From the NCBI GenBank assembly GCA_050180485.1, contig JBFXED010000013.1:1-64000 (forward strand): 64,000 nt of DNA. The letters run 5' to 3'. The position numbers and the translations under genes are program-made. Of this stretch, positions 8,483 to 16,632 are shown piece by piece (position 1 is the stretch's first letter; each line of letters opens with the position of its first letter). A model generated the notes under the pieces. It ran no database searches. It worked only from the letters and a program-made list of their open reading frames with translations, and had not been told where the DNA came from. This stretch comes from CADEGL01 sp050180485. GTDB taxonomy: Bacteria > Pseudomonadota > Alphaproteobacteria > CADEGL01.

Positions 8483-8732
8483 TCTCCAAGGTTTGCGTGA
8501 GTAACACTAGCAAACTTATGATCGAATTGCGTTTTTTTTACGCCTCATAAGCATAACGCTTTAATTGCCTTTAGGTTCATTGCTTTAGGCGTGGTCGGTT
8601 CCCCGTTAATTTTTTCGACCGATCCGAGTGTCGTAAGAGCACACTGGACATCAATTCCCTTAGGTTGAATCGAGGAAGGCCGACAACGTCGCCGGGACTC
8701 TCGCAATGCGCTCTCGCACACACCGGCGCAGT
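8483..8732. other. Gene-free AT-rich right flank of the 7.7-8.7 kb insert
   Basis: About 250 bp without a convincing gene. AT richness continues to about 8640 and then returns to the GC-rich background, so this looks like the right flank of the AT-rich insert. No repeat matching the left flank was found by eye. Confidence 0.4.
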
Positions 8733-9398
8733 TTAGAAATGGTAGCGGTAGCCGAGGGTCAGAAAGTTCGAGCCATCCCCCGCTCCGTCGATCAGGCCGA
8801 AAACACCGCTGCGATGCTCCAGGCGGAAGAAGACCTGGTTCCACGGGTTGCTCGGCAGGGCGAAGGTGAACTCCAGATCGGCTTGGTTCAGGACCTTGGT
8901 GGTGATGCCTTTGTCGGCCTCGATCGGCGGAATGATGTTCGTATAGCTGGGGCCAAGGCCGAAGGCGAAGGTCGTGACGATCCACTTGTTCCACGGGAAC
9001 TCGTGCCAGCGCGCGACGGCCGCGAGCGACCATTCGTTGTAATCCTCTCGCCCCCAATGGAACGCGTATTGGCCCTCGACCTCGAAACCCAATGCGCCGT
9101 GGCCGATCCGGCCCAGCTCTCGGTCCACGGTAAGCGCGACCATGCGGTCGCCCGAATCGCGCGTGTTCCACGGCGAGGTGATGACGCGGCTGACATATTG
9201 CTCGGTACCGAAGCCGCCGGACAGGGCGACGGCGTTGGGGCGATCCTCCGCCGACGACCATTTCCACGTCAGCCAGTCATCCTCTCCCGGTTCCTCGGCC
9301 GCGAGCGGCACGGGGCCCGCGAGCGAAACGGCAAGCGCCACCGCCGCCATATGGGCGGAGCGCCGTGAAGACCCGTTTTCCGATCGTCCCCGGCTCAT
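8733..9398 (-). CDS. Outer-membrane beta-barrel protein, possibly lipid A deacylase-like (PagL-like)
   Basis: A 221-residue protein with a signal peptide (about residues 14-34, ending AAEE) and a C-terminal half of alternating hydrophobic residues that closes with YRYHF. A terminal aromatic residue is the outer-membrane barrel insertion signal. The stretch FRLEHRSGVFGLIDGAGDGSN resembles the His-x-Ser and glycine-rich segment of acyloxyacyl hydrolases of the PagL type, which remove the 3-O-acyl chain of lipid A. That functional call is an inference from a short motif; a plain eight-strand barrel is the alternative. It is the last chromosomal gene before the phage block. Confidence 0.6.
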   Translation of the reverse strand: MSRGRSENGSSRRSAHMAAVALAVSLAGPVPLAAEEPGEDDWLTWKWSSAEDRPNAVALSGGFGTEQYVSRVITSPWNTRDSGDRMVALTVDRELGRIGHGALGFEVEGQYAFHWGREDYNEWSLAAVARWHEFPWNKWIVTTFAFGLGPSYTNIIPPIEADKGITTKVLNQADLEFTFALPSNPWNQVFFRLEHRSGVFGLIDGAGDGSNFLTLGYRYHF

Positions 9399-9473
9399 GC
9401 AATCTCCGCTCCGGCCGAACCGGAGATAGCCACCTTAACGGAATGCCGAGTCCAAAGTTCCAGAGGATATTCC

Positions 9474-9857
9474 CTAGGCCCGCCTGATCTTCTCGACCGT
9501 CCGCAACGCGCCCAGGCCCAGCATGCCCAGCATCAGCTCCCACAGGCCCGCATCCAGAGACGGCGGCGGCGGTACGGAAATTCCATTCCACGCCGCGATC
9601 CAGGTGCCGAGCGGCACCAACAGATACTGGTAGGCCAGCGCCGCCGCGCAGCACCAGCCGATGGCGGGACGCCAGCCGGCGACGAACAGCGACATACTCT
9701 TGGCTTCCTCCGCGTTCACCTCCATCTGCTTCAGGTCGGCCGCGGCCAGTTGTGCCAGCGTCTCGCGCAGGGCGCGCTCGCGCGCGGCGGGATCGGGCAG
9801 TACCGCGCCCAGCACGCGGTCGAGGATGGGAACAAGGGCGGCGATCAGCGCGGGCAT
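9474..9857 (-). CDS. Holin of the 3-TM gene-transfer-release type
   Basis: A 127-residue protein with an amphipathic N-terminal helix (about 1-20), a helical linker (AAADLKQMEVNAEEAKSMS), and hydrophobic segments at about 58-85 and 103-120. This layout, with the W-R-P-x-I-G-W motif at the first strong segment, matches the family called holin of three TMs for gene-transfer release, found in phages and gene transfer agents. It would open the inner membrane so that lysozyme reaches peptidoglycan. It directly follows the lysozyme gene (1 bp apart). It is the last gene of the phage unit. Confidence 0.75.
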   Translation of the reverse strand: MPALIAALVPILDRVLGAVLPDPAARERALRETLAQLAAADLKQMEVNAEEAKSMSLFVAGWRPAIGWCCAAALAYQYLLVPLGTWIAAWNGISVPPPPSLDAGLWELMLGMLGLGALRTVEKIRRA

Positions 9858-10310
9858 CTAGCTCTCCCTATAGGCGGCCAGGAATTTCTCGATCGTGCCC
9901 TTACCACCCGCGTTGTAGTGGCGGACCCAATAGGCGGCGAGGCCGGGCGTATCGTCCGCGCGCGGCAGCTGCAACGGGCACATCCAGTATTTGAGCCGCG
10001 CGATGGCGCAACCGAGGCGGTCGTTGTCGGTGAGCTGCTCGCCCGGCGTGCGGTTGGGCAGCAACAAGCCGTTCACGCGGCAGAGCAGCCCCGTGCGCCG
10101 CGGCAGATAGCGGCGATAGACGTCGTGAAACGTCGCGGGCTCGATCTGGAACAGCCCGCGTGCCGGACCGCCGCCGATCTGCCGCCGGTGGATCAGGCCG
10201 CTTTCGACCAAGGCCGTGCCGAGCATGAGGTTGGACGCCGCGCGCGAATGGAGGTCGAGCAGGCGCAGGACGGGGTCGATGACCTCCGCCCGGAAATCGT
10301 CGGGAGTCAT
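9858..10310 (-). CDS. Phage lysozyme or transglycosylase (endolysin)
   Basis: A 150-residue protein without a signal peptide. A catalytic-glutamate motif A-L-V-E-S-G (Glu36) is followed by G-L-F-Q-I-E-P (about 52-58), the pattern of soluble transglycosylase and lysozyme folds. A later W-V-R-H-Y-N-A-G-G fits the substrate groove. It would cleave the glycan strands of peptidoglycan at lysis. It overlaps the preceding 62-residue protein gene by 4 bp and abuts the holin gene, giving a lysis cassette. The absence of an export signal means that it depends on the holin. Confidence 0.75.
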   Translation of the reverse strand: MTPDDFRAEVIDPVLRLLDLHSRAASNLMLGTALVESGLIHRRQIGGGPARGLFQIEPATFHDVYRRYLPRRTGLLCRVNGLLLPNRTPGEQLTDNDRLGCAIARLKYWMCPLQLPRADDTPGLAAYWVRHYNAGGKGTIEKFLAAYRES

Positions 10311-10495
10311 GGTTTGGAAATCGTCTCCAGACGCGCGGTCTTGCCGCGCAGATAGCGTTCGAGGATCTCGGCGGCTTTCACCACGCGCTCGGGTGTGGCG
10401 CCGCGCGGCGCCATCTCGACGGCGCGTTCGAGCGCGAAGGCGCGACGGCCTTCCGCCACCGCCTCCTTGGTAAGGCAGTCCAGGTATTCGCTCAT
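10307..10495 (-). CDS. Small phage protein, 62 residues
   Basis: A short, highly charged, mostly helical protein (MSEYLDCLTKEAVAEGRRAF...) coupled to the lysozyme gene by an ATGA overlap at 10307-10310. It has no membrane segment or known motif. The location between a tail-associated membrane protein and the lysis genes suggests a lysis or late structural accessory, but this is inference from position only. Confidence 0.55.
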   Translation of the reverse strand: MSEYLDCLTKEAVAEGRRAFALERAVEMAPRGATPERVVKAAEILERYLRGKTARLETISKP

Positions 10496-10546
10496 GGTGC
10501 GAGGGGCTTTCGAGAAAGGCGTCGGTGCGCGGGTTTAAAAAATTTT

Positions 10547-10567
10547 CCCCTCCCCTTGAGGGAGGGG
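10547..10567 (-). terminator. Terminator-like hairpin inside the late phage unit
   Basis: An 8-bp stem (10547-10554 with 10560-10567) is followed on the minus strand by an A/T-rich run including six T residues. It lies just after the 85-residue gene and may attenuate transcription into the lysis cassette. Confidence 0.5.
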
Positions 10568-10577
10568 TGAAATCAGG

Positions 10578-10835
10578 TTACGACCCGGCCTTGAAACGCA
10601 GCGCGGCGCGCATCCCTTCCCACAGGAGATAGGCCAGGCCCGACAGCGCCATGCCCATGGCGGCCAGGCGGGTCTTGCGCGCCAGCTCCTCGCCGCCCAC
10701 GCGCGTGCGGCGCAGAAAGGCGAAGTCGCGTTGCAGGTCGAGGACGGAATCGGGCGCGTTGGCGTCGAGCCCGAGCGTGGTCAGCGTCTCGCGCACTGTC
10801 TCGCGCACGATGCGGCGGATGTCGGTTTCGGTCAT
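10578..10835 (-). CDS. Small phage membrane protein, 85 residues
   Basis: The N-terminal half is amphipathic helical (MTETDIRRIVRETVRETLTT). The C-terminal half has one hydrophobic segment at about 58-77 (AAMGMALSGLAYLLWEGMRAAL). Similar small proteins with one membrane span sit between tail fibre and lysis genes in podoviruses, where they can act as spanin-like or holin-accessory factors. No signature settles the role. It lies 10 bp after the tail fibre gene and is followed by a terminator-like hairpin. Confidence 0.55.
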   Translation of the reverse strand: MTETDIRRIVRETVRETLTTLGLDANAPDSVLDLQRDFAFLRRTRVGGEELARKTRLAAMGMALSGLAYLLWEGMRAALRFKAGS

Positions 10836-10845
10836 GGCGGAACCG

Positions 10846-12294
10846 TCATGCGTCGCGGCCGCGCGGATCGCGCCAGCCGAGCGTGGCCAAGCGGCAGGCC
10901 ACGTCGGCGCCGGAGCGCCGGCGGATCTGCGCGCTGGTGTTGGTCCAAACCGCGGCGTTGCCGTGGCAGGCGGTGGCCGTGCCGCCGGTCGATTCGCCGA
11001 TCTGCGCCAGGGGCGCCGTGGTGCTGCTGGGTGCTTCGTCGCTGATGTCGGGATCGCTGAGATAAAGCCCCGTGTCGCCCACGAAGGCCGAGACCACGGC
11101 CTTCACCCGCACGCCCGTGGGCACGGTCAAGGTCGCCAGCACGGCGCTGGAGCCGGAATTGTTGGTGTCGACATCGAGCGGTGGGTCTTTCCACCAGAAC
11201 TCGTCGCCGCGCTGGACGAAGCCCACGAGATTCCCCGAGCCGTCGTTGCGCACCGAACCCAGGCGGCGCTTCTGCGTATAGCCGGACGGCATGACGGGCG
11301 CGCTGGCGCTGGTCGAGAACAGTGCGTCGACAGCCAAGGTCGAGGGGTTGCGGATGGCGAAGACGTGATACCAGGTCGAGTTGGCTTCCGACCCCGTATC
11401 CAGTCCGCCCTGGTTGGTGCCCGCCGCCCACGCGGCATCCAGCCGTTTGGTGAGCGAAGCGGCCAAGTCGATGTTGGCCGCGTTGCCGTCGTCGCGGCTG
11501 GCGCCTGCCGCCACGTCGATATCGTTGTTGGCGTCCGAGCCGTTGTTGGACAGAAGGAACCCGTCGATCTGGCCGCGCGGCAGCGGAATCTCGGCCCAGC
11601 CGGGATCGGTGCCGTCCGACAGAAGCGCCCGGCCCGCCGCGCCGATGGAAAGACGCTGCGGCGCGCCGGCGCCGCGCACGACCAGATCGCCGCGCGTGGT
11701 CAGGACGTTCTTCAACGCGCCCAGCGTGGCCAGCGCCGTGTCCGAATCCACATCGTCGAGCAGCGTGTCGATGAAGGACGAGACCGGCCCCAGATTGGCG
11801 CTGGTGCCGGCGGCCGCGATGGCGCGGCCGTTGGCATCGAAGGCCAGGAACTTCGACGCGCGCTCGACCGACGACGGCAAGTCGGCGCCGAGCGACACGG
11901 CGTCGGTCGTGGGGAACTTGACGCTGCGCGCCAGCACCTCCTCGACCTCCTGCACCAGCATCACGGCGCGGTCATGCGCCTCCTCGACCGAATCCGACGG
12001 GAACGGATCGTTGGGCGTCAGGTCCACGCCCTGGGTGCGCGGCAAGACACGGCGGATGGTCCATTGCACGGAGGATGCGGGCGCCGACAGCGCCGTCACC
12101 GTGCCGGTCCCGCCTCCGCCGCCCGCGACGGTGTAGTGCGTGTCGAGCGATCGGAGCGTCTCGACGCCGGTCGCGACCGCGCGCTCGATCACCTGCAGGT
12201 CGGTGGCCTCGAAAAAGTTGAACGGAACGGCGAAGGACACCGTGGCGCCGTTGCCGGCATAGGTGACCTTGCTGGAGGTGGATGAGACGGTCAT
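10846..12294 (-). CDS. Phage tail fibre protein with T7/P22-like N-terminus
   Basis: A 482-residue protein. Residues 1-130 (KVTYAGNGATVSFAVPFNFF, later QGVDLTPNDPFPSDSVEEAHDR and the VQEVEEVLARSV helix) resemble the virion-binding N-terminus of podovirus tail fibres. The region at about 140-240 is repetitive and probably forms the shaft. The C-terminal half is rich in Ser/Thr/Gly and beta strands, typical of a receptor-binding tip. It would recognise the cell surface. It lies 10 bp from genes on both sides in the tail-to-lysis run. Composition is host-like throughout, unlike the other fibre gene at 58.5-59.8 kb. Confidence 0.8.
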   Translation of the reverse strand: MTVSSTSSKVTYAGNGATVSFAVPFNFFEATDLQVIERAVATGVETLRSLDTHYTVAGGGGGTGTVTALSAPASSVQWTIRRVLPRTQGVDLTPNDPFPSDSVEEAHDRAVMLVQEVEEVLARSVKFPTTDAVSLGADLPSSVERASKFLAFDANGRAIAAAGTSANLGPVSSFIDTLLDDVDSDTALATLGALKNVLTTRGDLVVRGAGAPQRLSIGAAGRALLSDGTDPGWAEIPLPRGQIDGFLLSNNGSDANNDIDVAAGASRDDGNAANIDLAASLTKRLDAAWAAGTNQGGLDTGSEANSTWYHVFAIRNPSTLAVDALFSTSASAPVMPSGYTQKRRLGSVRNDGSGNLVGFVQRGDEFWWKDPPLDVDTNNSGSSAVLATLTVPTGVRVKAVVSAFVGDTGLYLSDPDISDEAPSSTTAPLAQIGESTGGTATACHGNAAVWTNTSAQIRRRSGADVACRLATLGWRDPRGRDA

Positions 12295-12304
12295 GGGTTC
12301 CTCG

Positions 12305-12745
12305 CTACCATTTGATTCTCGATGCGCCGTTCAGGAGCGTGGAGCCGGCGTCCATGAAGCCCGACTGCAGCGCCGCGCGGCCGCGCGTGCGCTGGGCGCC
12401 CGCGTCGGCCAGGCGGCCCCAGGATTCGAGATCGCCGCGCCGGCGAAGCGAGAGCGCGTCCATCTCGGCGTCCGAAGCGGCGTCGCCCAAGACGTCGATC
12501 GGCGTGCCTTCCAAGGTCACGCCAGCGTTGGCGTAACCGGCACGCCTTGCGCCCAACGCGCGTTGCGCCTGTTCCCGCGCCCGCGCCTCGTCAAACGCGG
12601 CTTGGTCGCGCGCAGCCGTGGCGTAGCCTTCGGAGACCGATTCGTTGTACTTCGCCATCTTGTTGGCGGCGACGCCCTGGGAGATTTGGTTCGCCGCGGT
12701 CAGCGCCGTTCCCGCGATCATCGCGGCCACTTCAATTCCACTCAT
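12305..12745 (-). CDS. Putative internal virion protein
   Basis: A 146-residue Ala-rich helical protein. It starts MSGIEVAAMIAGTALTAANQ and has a glycine/alanine hydrophobic segment followed by a long charged helix (ATAARDQAAFDEARAREQAQ). This resembles the small internal virion proteins of podoviruses, which are ejected with DNA and help cross the envelope. The start ATG overlaps the stop of the preceding Gp13-like gene (ATGA at 12742-12745), implying coupled translation. The assignment comes from shape and position; sequence-level identity is not certain. Confidence 0.6.
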   Translation of the reverse strand: MSGIEVAAMIAGTALTAANQISQGVAANKMAKYNESVSEGYATAARDQAAFDEARAREQAQRALGARRAGYANAGVTLEGTPIDVLGDAASDAEMDALSLRRRGDLESWGRLADAGAQRTRGRAALQSGFMDAGSTLLNGASRIKW

Positions 12746-13185
12746 CGTGTCCTCGCATACAGCCAATAATTCCCTTCGCCGCCGAGCCCGTAGCGGTGCA
12801 TCAGCCCTTCGCGCGTAAAACCGAGTGCCCGCAGGAAGCGCGCGCCCGCATCGTGGTTGGCGTGACAACTGGCCTGGATGCGGCGCAAACCTTGCGCCTC
12901 GGCCATCGCGTCCAATCCGCGCGCGGCGGCGCGGAACAGCGCGACGGGCCGGTCCAGCGCCTCGACCGAGAACACGGCCCAGGCCTCACCCACGCCCGGC
13001 CAGAGCGGGCGCACACCCGCGCAACCCACGACGCGTCCGTCGATCAGACCGGTGAAGGCGCAGCCGCGCACGGCGTATGGATCGAGCCGGTCGGCCAGCC
13101 AGTCGCGGTAGAGCGCCAGCTCGGCTTGCGCAGGCTGGGGCGCCACGCGGCGCAGATGGCGCGGCTCGAACGGAACGACGCGCAT
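12742..13185 (-). CDS. Gp13-like phage protein with a GNAT acetyltransferase fold
   Basis: A 147-residue protein beginning MRVVPFEPRHLRRV. It has a GNAT core: strands around GCAFTGLIDGRVVGCAGVRP, a helix with GEAWAVFSVEALDRPVALFRA, and a C-terminal segment C-H-A-N-H-x-A-G-A-R-F-L-R-A-L-G-F that is the usual GNAT motif B. DUF2833/Gp13-type proteins between tail and internal virion genes of T7-like phages share this fold. Whether it acetylates anything is unknown. It is 2 bp downstream of the large tail gene and overlaps the next gene by 4 bp. Confidence 0.75.
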   Translation of the reverse strand: MRVVPFEPRHLRRVAPQPAQAELALYRDWLADRLDPYAVRGCAFTGLIDGRVVGCAGVRPLWPGVGEAWAVFSVEALDRPVALFRAAARGLDAMAEAQGLRRIQASCHANHDAGARFLRALGFTREGLMHRYGLGGEGNYWLYARTR

Positions 13186-13187
13186 GC

Positions 13188-15218
13188 TCAGCGCTCGTAG
13201 GTCGCAAGCCGCGGCATCACGGCCAAAAGCGTGAGCGGCAGCGGCTGGTCCTGGCGGATGAAGATGGTGGCGTCCGGGCCGTAGCCGCCGTCGAAGGCGA
13301 CGTACTTGTCGCCGGTGAACAAAGGCGGCGCCCGGTCCATGGCATCGCCGCCGGCGCGGAACAGGATCTCGTCGAGATGCGCGCTGTCCGGGCCGATGCG
13401 CCCGCCGAGCGTGTCCATGAAGCGCAGGGTCACGCCCGCGATACGCTTGGTCTGGCCCTGCGCCGTGCCCGCCATGGCCCCCGCTTCGGGGCGCAACGTC
13501 TCGATGTCGGTCGGATAGGCCAGGCCGGCATGGACCTTGGACGCAGGCCGTTGCAGCGCGATCGCGCCGCCCACGACCACGGCGTCGGGATGCGCCGCAC
13601 CGTCGGCCAGGACGGACACCGTCTCGCCTTCCAGATGGCCAAGGCCCGACACGCTCTCGACTGGCGCGCCGTCATAGGTCAGGCCGCAATCGACGAAGAA
13701 GGCGTCCGCGGGCGCAACGTCGCGCGAGAACACCTCTTCCATGAACTCGACCGTGCGGTGCGTGACGCCCGCAACGGTGCGCTTCACGGACAACCAGAGC
13801 TGGTCGTGCCCGCCGTTGGGCGACGGAATGACGGCCAGCGATTCCACCACCGCTTGCCCGCCCGCGAACGAGCCGCCCAGCACATGCCGGTGCCACCCGA
13901 TCACCTCCTGTTCGCGCTCGTAGGTCATGCCCAACAAGGTGCCGTCTGCGCGCACGCACCACAGGATGGGATCGGGCTCCTGCGCGTACTCGACCGATGC
14001 GATGCCGGGCCGCGCGATATGCTCGGCCAGAAGCGTGAGGTCCGGCGCCACGTATTTGTCGCGCTCGAAGGAATAGGCCAGCTCGCGCACCTGGCGGCCC
14101 GAGCGCGTGACGAACAGCGTGGCGTCGCCCGCCTCGCGCGGCGCCAGGTCGGCGCAGCCATGGGCGCGGTGCCGCCGCGTCTGGACCGTGGTGGGCGTCA
14201 GCGGCTGGTCCAGCGTGGTCGCGCGCAGGATCCACAAGCCGCCGACCGTGCCGATCTGCAGCACCTGGCCGGGGTTGAGCCAGCGGATGACGTTGACCTG
14301 GTTGGCGGCCAGCGTGAAGGCGATGCCGCTGTCGTCGGCCACGACACCGTCGGTTCCGCTCGGCGCCATGGTCTCGAAGTCGCCGGACTTGGACGACCAC
14401 ACGGTCTGCGGCTGATGGGTCGAGCCCGCCCACCACAACCGCTCCTCGAAGAATGTCACCGCGGCGGGATAGCCGGTCGCAGCACTCCACGCGCCCAACC
14501 GCCAGGCGGCGACCGCGGAGGTGTTGCCGAAGGCGGACTTCACGTCCGCCGTCACCTGCGTGCCGGAGCTATAGGCCGTGATCTTGGCATTGCCCCAGGT
14601 CGAGCCGTGCTTGATGCGCACCAGACGCCCCACGTCCGAGGCCACGAACGGGCTGTGGCCCGAGGCCGTGATGGTGATGCCCGTGCCCGTGGTGGCCGAG
14701 GGCGCCAGCGTCTTGGCCGCGTCCGTGTTCTCGTCGAGATAGGGCCCGTCGAGAAAATCGATGAGCGTGAGCGTCCACGCCGTGTGCGCACTGCGCGTCA
14801 GCTTGCGCGGCGCATGGGACGGATGGGCGATATAGAGCGTGTCGGCCGACTGCGCGAATTTCAGCGCGGGCAGATCGGCCTCCAGATACGGCGTGGAGAT
14901 CTCGACCGGCGTGCCCGGCGGTGATTCGATCCGCCCCTCTTCCATATAGAACCGGAGATACTGGTCGCCGAACTCCAGCACATAGGCTTGCGTGGTCGAG
15001 AACTCGAATGGCGCTAGCCGCACCGCTTTGGCGGCGCTCTTCACCGCCGCCACAAATCTTGTGCCCGAGCGGCGCGTGATCGGCCCCTGCAGCCGCACAA
15101 TGCCGTTCAGGATCGTCTTGGCCGCGACGGCATACGGCGCCAGGTCCACGCGCCCCTGCAGCAAGGGCGAAATCTCGCCGCGCGCGAAGGATGCCTGAAT
15201 CGGATTGGCCTTGGGCAT
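13188..15218 (-). CDS. Large podovirus tail protein
   Basis: A 676-residue protein. The N-terminus (NPIQASFARGEISPLLQGRVDLAPY, then NGIVRLQGPITRRSGTRFV) is a strongly recognisable pattern of a conserved podovirus tail protein that follows tail tubular protein A. The rest is beta-rich with repeated F-F-E-E-R-L-W-W-A-G and propeller-like segments (about 270-480). It probably forms the tail tube nozzle, equivalent in position to T7 gp12. It heads the contiguous run of phage genes to 9474 but is cut off from tail tubular A (20816-21385) by 5.6 kb of non-phage genes. Confidence 0.85.
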   Translation of the reverse strand: MPKANPIQASFARGEISPLLQGRVDLAPYAVAAKTILNGIVRLQGPITRRSGTRFVAAVKSAAKAVRLAPFEFSTTQAYVLEFGDQYLRFYMEEGRIESPPGTPVEISTPYLEADLPALKFAQSADTLYIAHPSHAPRKLTRSAHTAWTLTLIDFLDGPYLDENTDAAKTLAPSATTGTGITITASGHSPFVASDVGRLVRIKHGSTWGNAKITAYSSGTQVTADVKSAFGNTSAVAAWRLGAWSAATGYPAAVTFFEERLWWAGSTHQPQTVWSSKSGDFETMAPSGTDGVVADDSGIAFTLAANQVNVIRWLNPGQVLQIGTVGGLWILRATTLDQPLTPTTVQTRRHRAHGCADLAPREAGDATLFVTRSGRQVRELAYSFERDKYVAPDLTLLAEHIARPGIASVEYAQEPDPILWCVRADGTLLGMTYEREQEVIGWHRHVLGGSFAGGQAVVESLAVIPSPNGGHDQLWLSVKRTVAGVTHRTVEFMEEVFSRDVAPADAFFVDCGLTYDGAPVESVSGLGHLEGETVSVLADGAAHPDAVVVGGAIALQRPASKVHAGLAYPTDIETLRPEAGAMAGTAQGQTKRIAGVTLRFMDTLGGRIGPDSAHLDEILFRAGGDAMDRAPPLFTGDKYVAFDGGYGPDATIFIRQDQPLPLTLLAVMPRLATYER

Positions 15219-15284
15219 GGGAATTTCCTACAAAGACACATGAAAAAGTCGCGCGTGCGGATGCGCGCGCGGTGGGAGGAGCGG

Positions 15285-15695
15285 ATGGAGATTCGGAACT
15301 ACGAAGTCGGCGACCGCGCCGCCGTGATCGCCCTATGGCAGGCGTGCGGCCTGGTTGTGCCGGGCAAGAACGATCCCGAAGCCGATATCGACTTCGCGGT
15401 CGCCAGCAAGGACGCCACGATCTTGGTCGGCGTGGCGGAGGACGAAATCGCCGCGACCGTCATGGTGGGCCATGACGGGCACCGCGGCTGGCTCTACTAC
15501 GTGGCCGTGACACCTACGCGCCAGCGGCGCGGCCTCGGCTGGCGCATGGTCGAGGCCGCCGAGGACTGGCTGCGCCAACGCGGCGCACCCAAGGCCCAGC
15601 TTCTCATCCGCGAGACGAACACGCAGGTGGAGGCGTTCTACGCGAAGCTCGGCTACGCGACGATCCCGCGCATCGTGATGCAGAAGCTGTTGTGA
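15285..15695 (+). CDS. GNAT family acetyltransferase, YpeA-like
   Basis: A 136-residue acetyltransferase starting MEIRNYEVGDRAAVIALW. The acetyl-CoA loop is R-Q-R-R-G-L-G (about 84-90) and the C-terminal motif is N-T-Q-V-E-A-F-Y-A-K-L-G-Y. YpeA-type enzymes acetylate small molecules or protein N-termini, but the substrate is unknown. GGGAGGAG precedes the chosen ATG at 15285; an upstream in-frame ATG at 15240 has no such site. Its last 89 bp are repeated at 16527-16615 and the last 25 bp again at 18983-19007, so its 3' end appears to be a repeated insertion target. Confidence 0.85.
   Translation: MEIRNYEVGDRAAVIALWQACGLVVPGKNDPEADIDFAVASKDATILVGVAEDEIAATVMVGHDGHRGWLYYVAVTPTRQRRGLGWRMVEAAEDWLRQRGAPKAQLLIRETNTQVEAFYAKLGYATIPRIVMQKLL
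15606..15694 (+). repeat. Repeat copy A: 3' end of the GNAT gene
   Basis: An 89-bp unit, the final part of the intact GNAT gene. It matches 16527-16615 with four mismatches. Its last part includes a core also found at 18983-19007. Confidence 0.9.
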
Positions 15696-15723
15696 GCTGG
15701 CGGCGCACGCCCGCGCCGTCGCC

Positions 15724-16398
15724 CTACTGCGCGGTGCGGACGGTGCCGACGACCGAGAGAGCTCCGCTAGGGCCGCGTTTGACAACGACGATTTCACCGG
15801 ATTGCGGCGTGTAACCCGTGAGCGCCGTGATGTTGACCTGATGCGTCACCAAAACCGTCGGCGTGGTCAAAGGCGCCCTCTTGATCCAGGCGCGCGTAGC
15901 GTCAGTCTGCGCCCGCGCTTGATCGCGGCCGTCGAAAAACGAATTGAGCGCCGAAAGCTCCTGAACCGCGCCCAACTCCAGAAGCCGCGCGGTTTCCAGA
16001 CACCGGCACCACTGGCTGGAATAAACCAGCGCCGCACTCACCCCGTTGGACCGGAACATCGCGCCGATGGCCCGCGCCTGCGTCCTGCCCTCCTCGCTCA
16101 GATTGCGCTGGGTGGCACAATCCTTGACCTCGAACCCGGCGGGATCGCCGACACCGGGCGCGATGGCGTGACGCATCAGCACCAGATGACCGCCCGAACG
16201 CAGCGCCACCCACGGGTCCGCACTCGCCATTGCCGTGGAAATGCGCGTGTCGAAGACCAGGATCGCAAGCGGCAGCAGCGCGAGGCTTAAAAGTCGCCGC
16301 AATCCACTGAGTCCTGCGATGCGTGAGCCACGTTCGATAGCGCAGGCTGACATGGGAGCAGGTCCAGCTTCCGTGCAGGAGCGTTTGAAGCGCCCCAT
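15724..16398 (-). CDS. Histidine phosphatase superfamily protein (SixA/PGM-like), membrane-anchored
   Basis: A 224-residue protein. The phosphohistidine motif L-M-R-H-A (Arg76-His77) and the second catalytic His196 (V-T-H-Q-V-N-I) are present, with S-S-Q-W-C-R-C-L-E-T-A giving the conserved arginine. A hydrophobic segment at about 33-50 could be a signal anchor, so it may act in the periplasm. Substrates of this clade are unknown. The start is ambiguous: ATG at 16398 or at 16353; neither has a strong ribosome site. It is convergent with the GNAT gene and sits between repeat copies A and B. Confidence 0.78.
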   Translation of the reverse strand: MGRFKRSCTEAGPAPMSACAIERGSRIAGLSGLRRLLSLALLPLAILVFDTRISTAMASADPWVALRSGGHLVLMRHAIAPGVGDPAGFEVKDCATQRNLSEEGRTQARAIGAMFRSNGVSAALVYSSQWCRCLETARLLELGAVQELSALNSFFDGRDQARAQTDATRAWIKRAPLTTPTVLVTHQVNITALTGYTPQSGEIVVVKRGPSGALSVVGTVRTAQ

Positions 16399-16526
16399 GA
16401 GACGCTAAGACTATACAGCCCAGGGCGTCAGCCTGCTGCCCGCTTCAAGGGCCGGTTTTAGGCCACGGCACCCGCGTCGACGCGAAAGATTTGCCGCCAA
16501 GCCGCCCGTCCGGAGCCCAACGCATG

Positions 16527-16615
16527 ATCCGCGAGACGAACATGCAGGTCGAGGCGTTCTATGCGAAGCTCGGCTACGCGACGATCCCGCGCATCGTGAT
16601 GCAGAAGGTGTTGTG
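16527..16615 (+). pseudogene. Remnant of a second GNAT gene 3' end (repeat copy B)
   Basis: This 89-bp stretch is 85/89 identical to the end of the intact GNAT gene. It encodes I-R-E-T-N-M-Q-V-E-A-F-Y and so on, with two amino-acid changes. It lacks a stop (TGG instead of TGA) and lacks the N-terminal three quarters of the gene. It lies immediately upstream of the b561 gene. It is either a truncated duplicate or a footprint left by integration at the GNAT 3' end. Confidence 0.85.
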
Positions 16616-16632
16616 GGGCTTAGGAGGTGCGC

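Noticed and set aside
9400..9473. Attachment site at the left edge of the phage set
   Set aside because: No tRNA end or direct repeat matching the right edge near 62.2 kb was found by eye.
13077..14924. Long open frame on the plus strand opposite the large tail protein
   Set aside because: It mirrors the high-GC third positions of the real minus-strand gene, is Arg/Gly-rich and has no recognisable domain.
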